A stretch of 64,000 bases of DNA from Ruminococcus sp. (lineage in GTDB: Bacteria; Bacillota; Clostridia; Oscillospirales; Ruminococcaceae): positions 1-64,000 of the forward strand of contig JAFXSC010000004.1 in NCBI GenBank assembly GCA_017525915.1, read 5' to 3'. Positions 9,401 to 16,358 of this stretch are shown piece by piece. Every line of letters starts with the position of its first letter. Position 1 is the stretch's first letter. The position numbers were made by a program, and so were the translations under genes. The notes under the pieces are model-generated. The model did not search any database and was not told the origin of the DNA. It saw only the letters and a program-made list of their open reading frames with translations.

Positions 9401-9611
9401 GCGTGAGCGGTTCGATGTAGACCTTGTCCGCCATAGCCTTGTCTGTCATGATGGTAGCAGGGTTGGAGTTCACGAGAACGACCTCAAGTCCCTCCTGCTT
9501 CAGAGCGCGGCAAGCCTGTGTGCCGGCATAGTCGAATTCGGCAGCCTGTCCGATAACGATAGGACCGGAACCGATAACGAGTACCTTTTTTATATCACTT
9601 CTAAGCGGCAT
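6417..9611 (-). CDS. carB: Carbamoyl-phosphate synthase large subunit
   Basis: This 1064-residue subunit makes carbamoyl phosphate from ammonia, bicarbonate and two ATP, the first step of pyrimidine and arginine synthesis. The two homologous ATP-grasp halves are clear: SGPIVIGQAAEFDYAGTQA near the start and SGPIRIGQGIEFDYCSVH near residue 565, with ATP loops RPAFTLGGTGGG and RPSYVLGGQNM. The C-terminal 130 residues are the MGS-fold regulatory domain. Length is normal. The ATG at 9611 is one base past the carA stop and has GGAAAGGAG ten bases upstream; an overlapping GTG at 9620 sits too close to that site. Last gene of the PyrR-controlled operon. Confidence 0.98.
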   Translation of the reverse strand: MPLRSDIKKVLVIGSGPIVIGQAAEFDYAGTQACRALKQEGLEVVLVNSNPATIMTDKAMADKVYIEPLTLDVIKRIIEIEKPDSLLSTLGGQTGLTLSMQLAEEGFLESHNVKLLGADPETIHKAEDRQAFKDTMEKIGEPVIPSKVVETVEDAVDFAQVIHYPVIVRPAFTLGGTGGGIAQNEAELRDIATNGLRLSPITQILVEKCISGWKEIEFEVIRDAKGNVITVCSMENFDPVGVHTGDSIVIAPAVTLSDREYQMLRTAAINIIKELKVEGGCNCQFALHPTSFKYAVIEVNPRVSRSSALASKATGYPIAKTAAKIAIGYTLDEIINQVTGKTYACFEPALDYVVIKFPKWAFDKFVYAKRTLGTQMKATGEVMAIGTSFEQAMMKAVRSIELGMDTMNLKKLANLSTEEIREKLHVIDDERSFCVFEALKRGITPEEIHDITMIDNWFLYKLLNLVELEKWLADGTPLTEEKYDIAKQYGYLDSTIERISGQKCPKHKSAVYKMVDTCAGEFKAETPYFYSTFDEENEAKQFIERTNTGKKKVIVFGSGPIRIGQGIEFDYCSVHCVWTLKELGYEAVICNNNPETVSTDFDTGDRLYFDPLTKEDVQSIIETEQPYGVVVQFGGQTAIKLTRYLSDMGVRILGTSADMIDAAEDRERFDEVLEKCGIPRPAGHTVMNAEEALVAANDLGYPVLLRPSYVLGGQNMIIAHSDADVKEYMGIIMSHNIENPVLIDKYMMGTEVEVDAICDGEDFLIPGIMEHIERAGVHSGDSISIYPAQHLSERIKRIIVEYTRLLAKELNVIGLVNIQYVVYNHEVFVIEVNPRSSRTVPYISKVTGIPMVDIATKIMFGAKLRDMGYESGLYPAGDYVAVKVPVFSFEKLTDVDTMLGPEMKSTGECLGIGRNLEDALLKGLIAAGFDLKREGGVLLSVRDSDKRELLPIADKFEQMGFELYATSGTQSVLHRNMIAANLVRKISDGEPNVETLLDSGKIHYVISTSAKGRLPERDSVKMRRKSIERSICSLTAIDTAKSLVKVLESGRTINDVELVDITKI

Positions 9612-9612
9612 A

Positions 9613-10719
9613 TCAGTCACGCTCCTTTCCCATATTTTTTACAAATTCATCGAAAAGATACGATGTGTCCAGCGGTCCGCCGTGGGCTTCCGGGTGGAAC
9701 TGCACCGTAAATGCGTTGACTGAGGTATAGCGTATACCCTCGCAGGTCTTGTCGTTTGCATTGATGTGGGAAACGTGACCGACCGCCGGGTCGATGCTGT
9801 CCCCTACCACAGCATAGCCGTGGTTCTGGCTGGTAACATAGGTCAGTCCGCTCTCGATGTCGATAACAGGCTGATTTGCACCTCTGTGACCGTATTTCAG
9901 CTTCTCAGTCCTTCCGCCGTTGGCAAGCGCCATGAGCTGATGACCGAGACAGATACCGAATATCGGTATACCAAGCTTTTCAATTTCTTTTATATTTGCG
10001 ATTATCTCAACGTTTTCCGCCGGGTCTCCGGGGCCGTTCGAGAACATTATCCCGTCAGGCGCAAGTGCCTTCACCTGCTCCGCTGTGGTGTAAGCCGGAA
10101 CCACTACGACCTCGCAGCCGCGCTTCACAAGCTCCTGCCTGATATTGCGCTTGTAGCCGAAATCGAACAGCGCAACGCGGAACTTCTTTTCTTCCGGTTC
10201 ATAGGTGTGTTCCTCAGTGCCGGTAACATTCTTAACTGCGTCCCTGACCGTGAATGCGCGTATCTTTTCGAGCAGTTCGTCCTTCTTTGCGTATACGTCC
10301 TCAGTTGTTATTACTCCGTTCATAACGCCTGCTTCACGGATAGTACGGGTCAGGCGGCGTGTGTCGATATTGTGGATACCAACGATGTTATGCTCAGTCA
10401 GGAAATCGTTGATGTTGCCCTCAGAGCGGAAATTAGACGGAGCATTGCACCATTCGCGGACGATATAGCCCGTTACATAGGACTTTGCAGACTCACTGTC
10501 CTGCGAGTTCACACCGTAGTTTCCGATGAGCGGAAAAGTCTGGGTGACGATCTGTCCGTAGTAGCTGGGGTCGGTAAGAGTTTCCTGATAGCCGGTGAGT
10601 CCCGTGGTGAACACGACCTCGCCGATAACAGTACCCTTCGCGCCGAAGCTCCTGCCCTCAAAGACCTGCCCGTCAGCAAGCATAAGGTAAGCCTTTTCGC
10701 CTTGATTGAACAATGACAT
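9613..10719 (-). CDS. carA: Carbamoyl-phosphate synthase small subunit
   Basis: A 368-residue glutamine amidotransferase subunit that feeds ammonia to CarB. The N-terminal CarA domain (AYLMLADGQVFEGRSFGAKG) is followed by a class I amidotransferase domain with nucleophile Cys in FGICLGHQLMALA and the catalytic His-Glu in VQFHPEAHGGP. The start ATG at 10719 has AAAGGAATG upstream; the longer frame to 10770 adds residues without family likeness. It lies 75 bases after pyrF and one base before carB, within the same operon. Confidence 0.98.
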   Translation of the reverse strand: MSLFNQGEKAYLMLADGQVFEGRSFGAKGTVIGEVVFTTGLTGYQETLTDPSYYGQIVTQTFPLIGNYGVNSQDSESAKSYVTGYIVREWCNAPSNFRSEGNINDFLTEHNIVGIHNIDTRRLTRTIREAGVMNGVITTEDVYAKKDELLEKIRAFTVRDAVKNVTGTEEHTYEPEEKKFRVALFDFGYKRNIRQELVKRGCEVVVVPAYTTAEQVKALAPDGIMFSNGPGDPAENVEIIANIKEIEKLGIPIFGICLGHQLMALANGGRTEKLKYGHRGANQPVIDIESGLTYVTSQNHGYAVVGDSIDPAVGHVSHINANDKTCEGIRYTSVNAFTVQFHPEAHGGPLDTSYLFDEFVKNMGKERD

Positions 10720-10794
10720 TAGGATCATTCCTTTCGCAATATTCGTGATTATAACACTTCCGCACGCCATTGTACGGAAATGTGACTAACTTAT

Positions 10795-11721
10795 TCAGCC
10801 GAGGTTGATATACTGGCAGATATCGTCTCTCATTCTGATGACCTCGCGGCGTGCTGCCTTTGCGAAGTCTCTCTCATCGCAGCCTTCCTTCTTGTAAGCA
10901 CACATTACAGCGCGTGAGGAATTTACGATAGCGCCGAGTCCGTTGGCATCGAAACCGCCCTTTAGCCCCTCTGCACCTCCGCCCTGTGCACCGTAGCCAG
11001 GAACAAGGAACATGGTATGCGGAAGTCTCTGCCTGAGCTCTGTGAGCATCTCGGGATATGTTGCACCTACAACTGCTCCCACTCCGGAATAGCCGTACTT
11101 GCCGATGCTTTCCTCGCCCCACTTCTCGCACATATCGCCCATTGCTTCGTATATCGTGCGTCCGTCGGCAAGCTTCATGTCCTGCAACTCACCTGACGAA
11201 GGATTGGAGGTCTTTACGAGAACATAGATGCCCTTGTCGCGCTCGCCGCAAACTTTGAGCAGAGGAGCAATACCGTCCGTACCGAGGTAGCCGTTCACGG
11301 TAAGAGCGTCAGCGCCGAATGCCTCGACCTCGTTCTCGCCTATCATGGTTGCGCCGAGATGAGCGTTTGTGTAAGCCTCCATGGTCGCGCCGATATCGTT
11401 GCGTTTTCCGTCGGTGATAACGAACATACCGTTGAGCTTTGCGTAGCGGATAGTCCTTTCGAGCGTCTTGATGCCGTAATGGCCGTACATCTCATAGTAA
11501 GCAGCCTGCGGCTTGATAGCCGGGACGATATCGTGTATCTCATCTATAATAGCCTGATTGAAGGCGTATATAGCCTTTGCGGCAGCCTTCATGGTCCAGC
11601 CGTCATCGTCAAGATAGCGGCGCTGGATATACTCGGGAACATATTCAAGCTTCGGATCAAGTCCCACCACTGTGGGATTTTTCAGTTCGATGATCCTTTC
11701 GATAAGTCTGTCAAATGACAT
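10795..11721 (-). CDS. pyrF: Orotidine 5'-phosphate decarboxylase
   Basis: A 308-residue enzyme that converts OMP to UMP, the last step of de novo UMP synthesis. It belongs to the longer subfamily of PyrF (about 300 residues rather than 230). The catalytic DxKxxD-type motif appears as DGKRNDIGATM, and VGLDPKLEYVPEY at the N-terminus is typical. The ATG follows AGGAGG. It is 14 bases downstream of pyrC and translated in the same direction. The genes pyrB, pyrD and pyrE are not in the window. Confidence 0.97.
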   Translation of the reverse strand: MSFDRLIERIIELKNPTVVGLDPKLEYVPEYIQRRYLDDDGWTMKAAAKAIYAFNQAIIDEIHDIVPAIKPQAAYYEMYGHYGIKTLERTIRYAKLNGMFVITDGKRNDIGATMEAYTNAHLGATMIGENEVEAFGADALTVNGYLGTDGIAPLLKVCGERDKGIYVLVKTSNPSSGELQDMKLADGRTIYEAMGDMCEKWGEESIGKYGYSGVGAVVGATYPEMLTELRQRLPHTMFLVPGYGAQGGGAEGLKGGFDANGLGAIVNSSRAVMCAYKKEGCDERDFAKAARREVIRMRDDICQYINLG

Positions 11722-11735
11722 AGCAATTCCTCCTA

Positions 11736-13010
11736 TTAGTTATTTCTTATGTCGTATTTAATCTCACCCTTTGATATGGTCACGAGCGGTCTGCCTGTAA
11801 GGGTCATGCCCTTGAACACTGTATTATGTGACTTTGAGTGAAGTTTTTCCGGTTCAACAGTCCACTTCATGCCAATGTCCGCAATGACGAGATTGGCAGT
11901 CTTTCCGGGCTTTATCGCCGGGACTTCCAGGCCGAGTATCCTCCGCGGGTTCACGCACATCAGTTCAACTACCTTGTTCAGCGATATCTCGCCGGTATGG
12001 TAAAGTGCGGTGAGCGTCGCGGCAAGCGATGTCTCCAGTCCGACAACACCGTTCGGAGCCTTTTCAAAGTCAGCCTTTTCATTCGCAGCATGAGGTGCAT
12101 GGTCCGTGATTATGCAGTCGATAGTGCCGTCCTTTACAGCTTCGATTATCGCACGGACGTCAGCCGGAGTCCTGAGCGGCGGATTCATGCGGTAGTCTGC
12201 ATCGCGCTTCATAAGCAGCTCGTCAGTGAGCATAAAATAGTGCGGTGCAGTCTCGCAGGTGACTTTGACTCCTCTCGACTTCGCAAAGCGTATCATCGCC
12301 GCGCTGCCTTCGGTGCTGACATGACATATATGTATCCTTGCATCGACCGATGAGGCAAGTATCATCTCACGGGCTGTGATATAGTCCTCAGAGGCTCTGT
12401 CCATTCCCTTCACACCGAGGCGTTCGGATGTTTCGCCCTTGTTGATTATACCGCCGTTGATAATGCCGAGGTCCTCACAGTGGGAAGCAACGAGAAGTCC
12501 GTTCTCCTTCGAGAGTTCGAGTGCCTTCCGCATCATCTCCGCGCTCTCGACAGGTCTGCCGTCGTCGGAAATACATATACACCCGGCAGCCTTCAGTGCT
12601 TCATAGTCGCACAGACCGTCGCCTTTCATACCGCCGGTAATGCAGCCGACCGGATAGACCTCAACGCCGGTCCCCCTTGCCTTGTCGATGATGTATCTGA
12701 CAGTTTCTGGATTATCACAGGGCGGCTTGGTATTCGGCATGGCAAGCACACCGGTAACTCCTCCGGCAAGCGCTGCTGCACAGCCTGTGAGGACGTCCTC
12801 CTTGTGAGTGAAGCCGGGGTCGCGCAGATGAACGTGCATATCGAAAAGTGACGGCATGAGCACGAGATCAGTGCCGTCTATCATCTGATCCGCTGCTGCA
12901 TCAAGACCGATGCCGGTCTCTGCAATGACGCCGTTACTGATGAATACGTCAGTAACTGTATCCGTCTCCGCGTCAACTGCGCGGACGTTCCTGATAAGAA
13001 TTGATGACAT
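11736..13010 (-). CDS. pyrC: Dihydroorotase
   Basis: A 424-residue amidohydrolase that cyclises N-carbamoyl-aspartate to dihydroorotate. The metal-binding entry motif DMHVHLRDPGFTHKED near residue 57 is complete, as are the later HC (VASHCED) and HxxH-type (IHICHVST) segments and the DHAPH motif near residue 300. It is the type I form usual in Firmicutes. The ATG follows AGGAGGAAGT. It lies 13 bases after pyrR and 14 before pyrF. Confidence 0.97.
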   Translation of the reverse strand: MSSILIRNVRAVDAETDTVTDVFISNGVIAETGIGLDAAADQMIDGTDLVLMPSLFDMHVHLRDPGFTHKEDVLTGCAAALAGGVTGVLAMPNTKPPCDNPETVRYIIDKARGTGVEVYPVGCITGGMKGDGLCDYEALKAAGCICISDDGRPVESAEMMRKALELSKENGLLVASHCEDLGIINGGIINKGETSERLGVKGMDRASEDYITAREMILASSVDARIHICHVSTEGSAAMIRFAKSRGVKVTCETAPHYFMLTDELLMKRDADYRMNPPLRTPADVRAIIEAVKDGTIDCIITDHAPHAANEKADFEKAPNGVVGLETSLAATLTALYHTGEISLNKVVELMCVNPRRILGLEVPAIKPGKTANLVIADIGMKWTVEPEKLHSKSHNTVFKGMTLTGRPLVTISKGEIKYDIRNN

Positions 13011-13023
13011 ACTTCCTCCTTGT

Positions 13024-13533
13024 TCAGCCGAAAATGGCTACTCCGTCGCTGCCGTCTATCTCTTCTACGAAAACCTTCACGACCTCGCTGTGTGAAGTGG
13101 GAAGGTTCTTGCCGACATAATCCGGACGGATCGGGAGTTCCCTGTGTCCTCTGTCGATGAGAACGGCAAGCTGTACGGAACGCGGTCTGCCCCGCTTCAT
13201 GATAGCTTCAAGTGCAGCCCTGGCGCTCCTGCCTGTGAAAATAACATCGTCAACTATAATCACTTTCATGTCCTTTACTGAGAAAGGTATGTCCGTAAGC
13301 TCGTCGGTCCCTCCGGCGGCAACGTCATCGCGGTAAGGAGTGATATCAAGCTGACCGAACGGCACGCTGACGTTTTCCAGATCCGACAGCTTGTCAGCGA
13401 TTCGTTTTCCGATCGTCACTCCGCGCGAACGTATACCTATGACACAAAGCTCCTCAGCGCCCTTGTTGTGCTCGATTATCTCGTAGGATATCCTTGCGAT
13501 TGCACGCTGCATAGCCTTGTCGTCCATTATCAT
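13024..13533 (-). CDS. pyrR: Bifunctional pyr operon regulator / uracil phosphoribosyltransferase PyrR
   Basis: A 169-residue RNA-binding regulator that, with UMP, favours transcription termination in pyr leaders; it also has uracil phosphoribosyltransferase activity. The PRPP-binding motif VIIVDDVIFTGRSARAA and GIRSRGVTIGKRIADKL are diagnostic. I take the ATG at 13533 as start (the ATG at 13527 is also possible). The longer frame from a GTG at 13587 would begin inside the leader terminator and adds no family sequence. No strong ribosome binding site sits close to the ATG: GGAAGGAG lies 23 bases upstream and would fit a CTG start, so the start is the uncertain point. Confidence 0.95.
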   Translation of the reverse strand: MIMDDKAMQRAIARISYEIIEHNKGAEELCVIGIRSRGVTIGKRIADKLSDLENVSVPFGQLDITPYRDDVAAGGTDELTDIPFSVKDMKVIIVDDVIFTGRSARAALEAIMKRGRPRSVQLAVLIDRGHRELPIRPDYVGKNLPTSHSEVVKVFVEEIDGSDGVAIFG

Positions 13534-13570
13534 GCGTTTTTTTTCCAGAACGCCCACTCCTTCCGGCACA

Positions 13571-13604
13571 AAAATACCCGTCTGCACGTCGGCAGGCGGG
13601 TGAG
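13571..13604 (-). terminator. pyr leader attenuator terminator
   Basis: On the minus strand ACCCGCCTG pairs with CAGACGGGT (one C-A mismatch), followed by ATTTTT, between the PyrR-binding element and the pyrR start. Its place and form are those of the attenuator terminator in PyrR-controlled leaders. Confidence 0.8.
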
Positions 13605-13640
13605 CTTACAGTTATAGTTATAGCACAGCTATATCATAGT

Positions 13641-13675
13641 GCGTTCAGCTTCGCCTTGCCGACCTCACAGGATCG
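13641..13675 (-). promoter_or_regulatory. PyrR-binding RNA element (pyr anti-antiterminator)
   Basis: The leader reads ATCCTGTGAGGTCGGCAAGG on the minus strand, which matches the conserved PyrR-binding loop consensus (TCCNGNGAGGY...AAGG) known from Bacillus pyr leaders. It lies between the pyr promoter and the attenuator terminator. Binding of PyrR-UMP here should block the antiterminator and lower expression of pyrR-pyrC-pyrF-carA-carB. Confidence 0.88.
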
Positions 13676-13705
13676 AATTAAAGGACAACAACCATTGCTT
13701 TTAAT

Positions 13706-13734
13706 ATTATAGCACATTGTTTTGCATTTGTCCA
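13706..13734 (-). promoter_or_regulatory. pyr operon promoter
   Basis: TGGACA (13729-13734) and TATAAT (13706-13711), read on the minus strand, are separated by 17 bases. Transcription would begin near 13699, giving a leader of about 165 bases that holds the PyrR element and attenuator. Confidence 0.82.
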
Positions 13735-13849
13735 GTAGATTTGAAAATTTTTTTGGATTTTTAAAATGCAGGGATATTTACAATCAATTGAATATAATGT
13801 ATAATTGAGGTATAGTGATAAGATATCTGCAATGAAAGGAGGACTGAAT

Positions 13850-14578
13850 ATGCTGCATTACATATCGGAAATGCGCGGCGAACGTGCTGATATGATACGG
13901 CCTTTTCCTGTGCCTATCGTGATGAAAATGCTCTATGACATTGCTTCAGACCCCGAAAAGGCCGTGCTCTGCGATATGGTCGCAGGGTTTGCAAAATGCA
14001 GCAGGGAGCTTTTCACCTTGCCTCCGACAGAGCTTGCGGACCTCCTCGAAAACAACAGCCGCATTGCCGCAGCTCTCCAGCTTCTCATCGAGATTACCCA
14101 CGTCCATATGACCGAAGGCTGGGAGATATCCAAGGATTTTTCCGATATCGAAGCAGCAAAGCGGTACTTCATACACTACTTTCTGTTCCGTCCGGCTGAA
14201 CAGGTCGCAGCCGCTCCCCTCAGCGGCAGGAAGGAACTCATCGGCGGCGCTTACGTTTCCGGCAACGGCACGAGCTTCTCAACGCAGCTACCCGTGCGCC
14301 GTATTGTTCGGACCTGCATGGTCACAGACGCTCAGTATGTCACCATAGCGCACAATCATCCCGGCGGTCCTGCACTGCCTTCGGCTGAGGACGTACTCTC
14401 CACCATGAATCTTGCGGAAGTTCTGGATTCCTTCGGCATTAAGCTTTCCGACCATATCATAGTTGCCGGAACGCAGGCTTATTCAATGCGCCTCAGCGGA
14501 AAACACACAAATATATTCGGTGAAGACCCGTTTTACGAAAACAGCAGAAAGGAGATGACCTATGAAGAAAGACATTGA
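13850..14578 (+). CDS. RadC-like JAMM domain protein
   Basis: A 242-residue protein whose C-terminal half is the RadC/JAMM (MPN+) domain. The metal motif is intact: a Glu in ELIGGAYVSGNG near residue 130 and HNHPGGPALPSAED near residue 168, matching H-x-H-P-x6-S-x2-D. The N-terminal 110 residues do not look like the usual RadC helix-hairpin-helix region, so I would not call it RadC itself. The ATG at 13850 follows AAAGGAGG; an in-frame ATG at 13805 has no such site. It overlaps the cardiolipin synthase gene by 17 bases. Function of the family remains unclear. Confidence 0.83.
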   Translation: MLHYISEMRGERADMIRPFPVPIVMKMLYDIASDPEKAVLCDMVAGFAKCSRELFTLPPTELADLLENNSRIAAALQLLIEITHVHMTEGWEISKDFSDIEAAKRYFIHYFLFRPAEQVAAAPLSGRKELIGGAYVSGNGTSFSTQLPVRRIVRTCMVTDAQYVTIAHNHPGGPALPSAEDVLSTMNLAEVLDSFGIKLSDHIIVAGTQAYSMRLSGKHTNIFGEDPFYENSRKEMTYEERH

Positions 14579-16145
14579 TACTTCCGGCGGTGGAGAGCTG
14601 ATAAGGCTCCTCCCGAAGCACAGAAAGGGACTGCTCAGGATACTGTTCAGCCGCTTCATCATCATACTGATACTCATACTTCTCCAGATAGTTATTACCG
14701 CTGCACTCTCATTCATCATCTATGTTCAGTATCCGTTCGTGTATGCCGCCGACAGACTTTTCTCGCTCATAATGGTCTTCTACCTGTTCCGGTGCGACAT
14801 GGACTCGACTGCAAAGCTGACTTGGCTGCTAATACTGATGCTCGCGCCTATCCCCGGAGCCATTCTCCTTCTATACACAAGAAAAGAGCTCGGGCATAAC
14901 TTTATCAGGAAGCGTTCGGCACAGCTCACCGCTGAGACCAGAGGCATGATCACCTCCGACGAAAAGGCTTTCCGTGATCCTGACATACTGCAGTCCGGAA
15001 CCGATGACCTATGCCGCTACCTCAACAGAACAGGCTGTTTTCCGCTGTTCAGCGATACAGACGTGACCTATTTTCATCTCGGTGAAAAGAAGTTCGCGGC
15101 AATGCTTGAAGAATTGCAGAAAGCCGAGAAATTCATATTCATGGAGTATTTCATTATCGACGAGGGCTATATGTGGGGAAGGATACTCAGCATACTTGCC
15201 GAAAAGGTCAGACAAGGCGTTGAAGTCAGGGTCATGTATGACGGAATGTGCGAGATAACAACGCTCTCACACGATTACCCTCAGCGAATGGCAGAGCTCG
15301 GTATCAGGTGCAAGGCATTCGCACCGATACGTCCGGTACTCTCGACCTACTACAACTACCGCGACCACCGGAAGATACTCGTCATCGACGGAAATGTGGC
15401 ATTCAACGGCGGAGTGAACCTCGCTGACGAGTATATCAACCGCACAGAGCGCTTCGGTCACTGGAAGGACGCCGCCGTAATGATAAAAGGGAAAGCCGTG
15501 AAGAGCTTCACGCTCATGTTTCTCCATATGTGGAACATCACCGAGCGTTCGCCGGAATGGGGATATCTTCCCGAGCCGGCAGTTCCGGAGACTTCATCAG
15601 GTTATGTTATGCCATATGCTGACTGTCCGCTCGACGAATACAAAGTCGGTGAATGTATCTACATGGATATGCTCAACCGCGCAACGACATACGTCCACAT
15701 CATGACGCCTTACCTCATACTCGACGGTGAGCTTGAAGCTTCGCTGAAATTTGCCGCAGAGCGCGGCATCGACGTGAAGATAATACTCCCCGGTATTCCC
15801 GACAAGAAGGGAGCTTTCGCCCTCGCAAGAACGCATTACAGGTCACTCATGAAGTCCGGCGTACAGATATATGAGTACACTCCAGGTTTCGTCCACTCCA
15901 AGGTCTTCGTCTGTGACGGATTGAAAGCCGTTGTCGGTACCATAAACCTCGATTACCGCAGCCTCTACCACCACTTCGAGTGCGCTACCTATATGTACCG
16001 GACGGACTGCATCACCGATATCGAGGAGGACTTCCTCTCAACGCTTAGCCTTTGCAGACGAGCGGACGAGAATACTGTCCGCCGCGAAAAGCTTTCCTAT
16101 AAGATACGGGGGAGCATACTCAAGCTCATCGCTCCGCTGCTGTGA
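14562..16145 (+). CDS. cls: Cardiolipin synthase (phospholipase D family)
   Basis: A 527-residue membrane enzyme that joins two phosphatidylglycerol molecules into cardiolipin. Two N-terminal membrane helices (about residues 25-50 and 75-100) precede two PLD domains with HKD motifs: DHRKILVIDGNVAFNGG near residue 268 and HSKVFVCDGLKAVVGT near residue 444. Length and layout are those of bacterial Cls. The ATG follows AAAGGAGATG and lies within the end of the JAMM gene, so the two are translated together; a terminator follows. Confidence 0.93.
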   Translation: MKKDIDTSGGGELIRLLPKHRKGLLRILFSRFIIILILILLQIVITAALSFIIYVQYPFVYAADRLFSLIMVFYLFRCDMDSTAKLTWLLILMLAPIPGAILLLYTRKELGHNFIRKRSAQLTAETRGMITSDEKAFRDPDILQSGTDDLCRYLNRTGCFPLFSDTDVTYFHLGEKKFAAMLEELQKAEKFIFMEYFIIDEGYMWGRILSILAEKVRQGVEVRVMYDGMCEITTLSHDYPQRMAELGIRCKAFAPIRPVLSTYYNYRDHRKILVIDGNVAFNGGVNLADEYINRTERFGHWKDAAVMIKGKAVKSFTLMFLHMWNITERSPEWGYLPEPAVPETSSGYVMPYADCPLDEYKVGECIYMDMLNRATTYVHIMTPYLILDGELEASLKFAAERGIDVKIILPGIPDKKGAFALARTHYRSLMKSGVQIYEYTPGFVHSKVFVCDGLKAVVGTINLDYRSLYHHFECATYMYRTDCITDIEEDFLSTLSLCRRADENTVRREKLSYKIRGSILKLIAPLL

Positions 16146-16162
16146 GCAAAAAAACTATCCAC

Positions 16163-16190
16163 GGGGACGGCTTCTGCCGTCCCTTTTTCT
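16163..16190 (+). terminator. Terminator of cls
   Basis: GGGACGG pairs with CCGTCCC around CTTCTG, followed by TTTTT, about 20 bases after the cls stop. Confidence 0.92.
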
Positions 16191-16270
16191 CTGCCGGCAT
16201 CTCATAGAATGCTATCGTTTGCACGGTCTGCCCATAACTTGCTGAATTAGTGATTTTTGCAAAATCCCTC

Positions 16271-16299
16271 TTGCATTTTTCAAGAAAAAGTGTTATGAT
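16271..16299 (+). promoter_or_regulatory. Promoter of the GH26-GH9 pair
   Basis: TTGCAT (16271-16276) and TATGAT (16294-16299) are 17 bases apart, 60 bases upstream of the GH26 start. A short inverted repeat (TCTTG...CAAGA) overlaps the -35 region and could be an operator. Confidence 0.65.
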
Positions 16300-16358
16300 T
16301 GATGTAGCTATGGTGTACGGCTGAAAACATGAAAAAAACTGAATATGGAGGGATATTA

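Noticed and set aside
13534-13587. GTG start of pyrR at 13587
   Set aside because: The codon lies in the leader terminator hairpin and the extra residues do not match the PyrR family.
16329-16358. ATG at 16329 as start of the GH26 gene
   Set aside because: The ribosome binding site GGAGGG lies downstream of it and fits the TTG at 16359.
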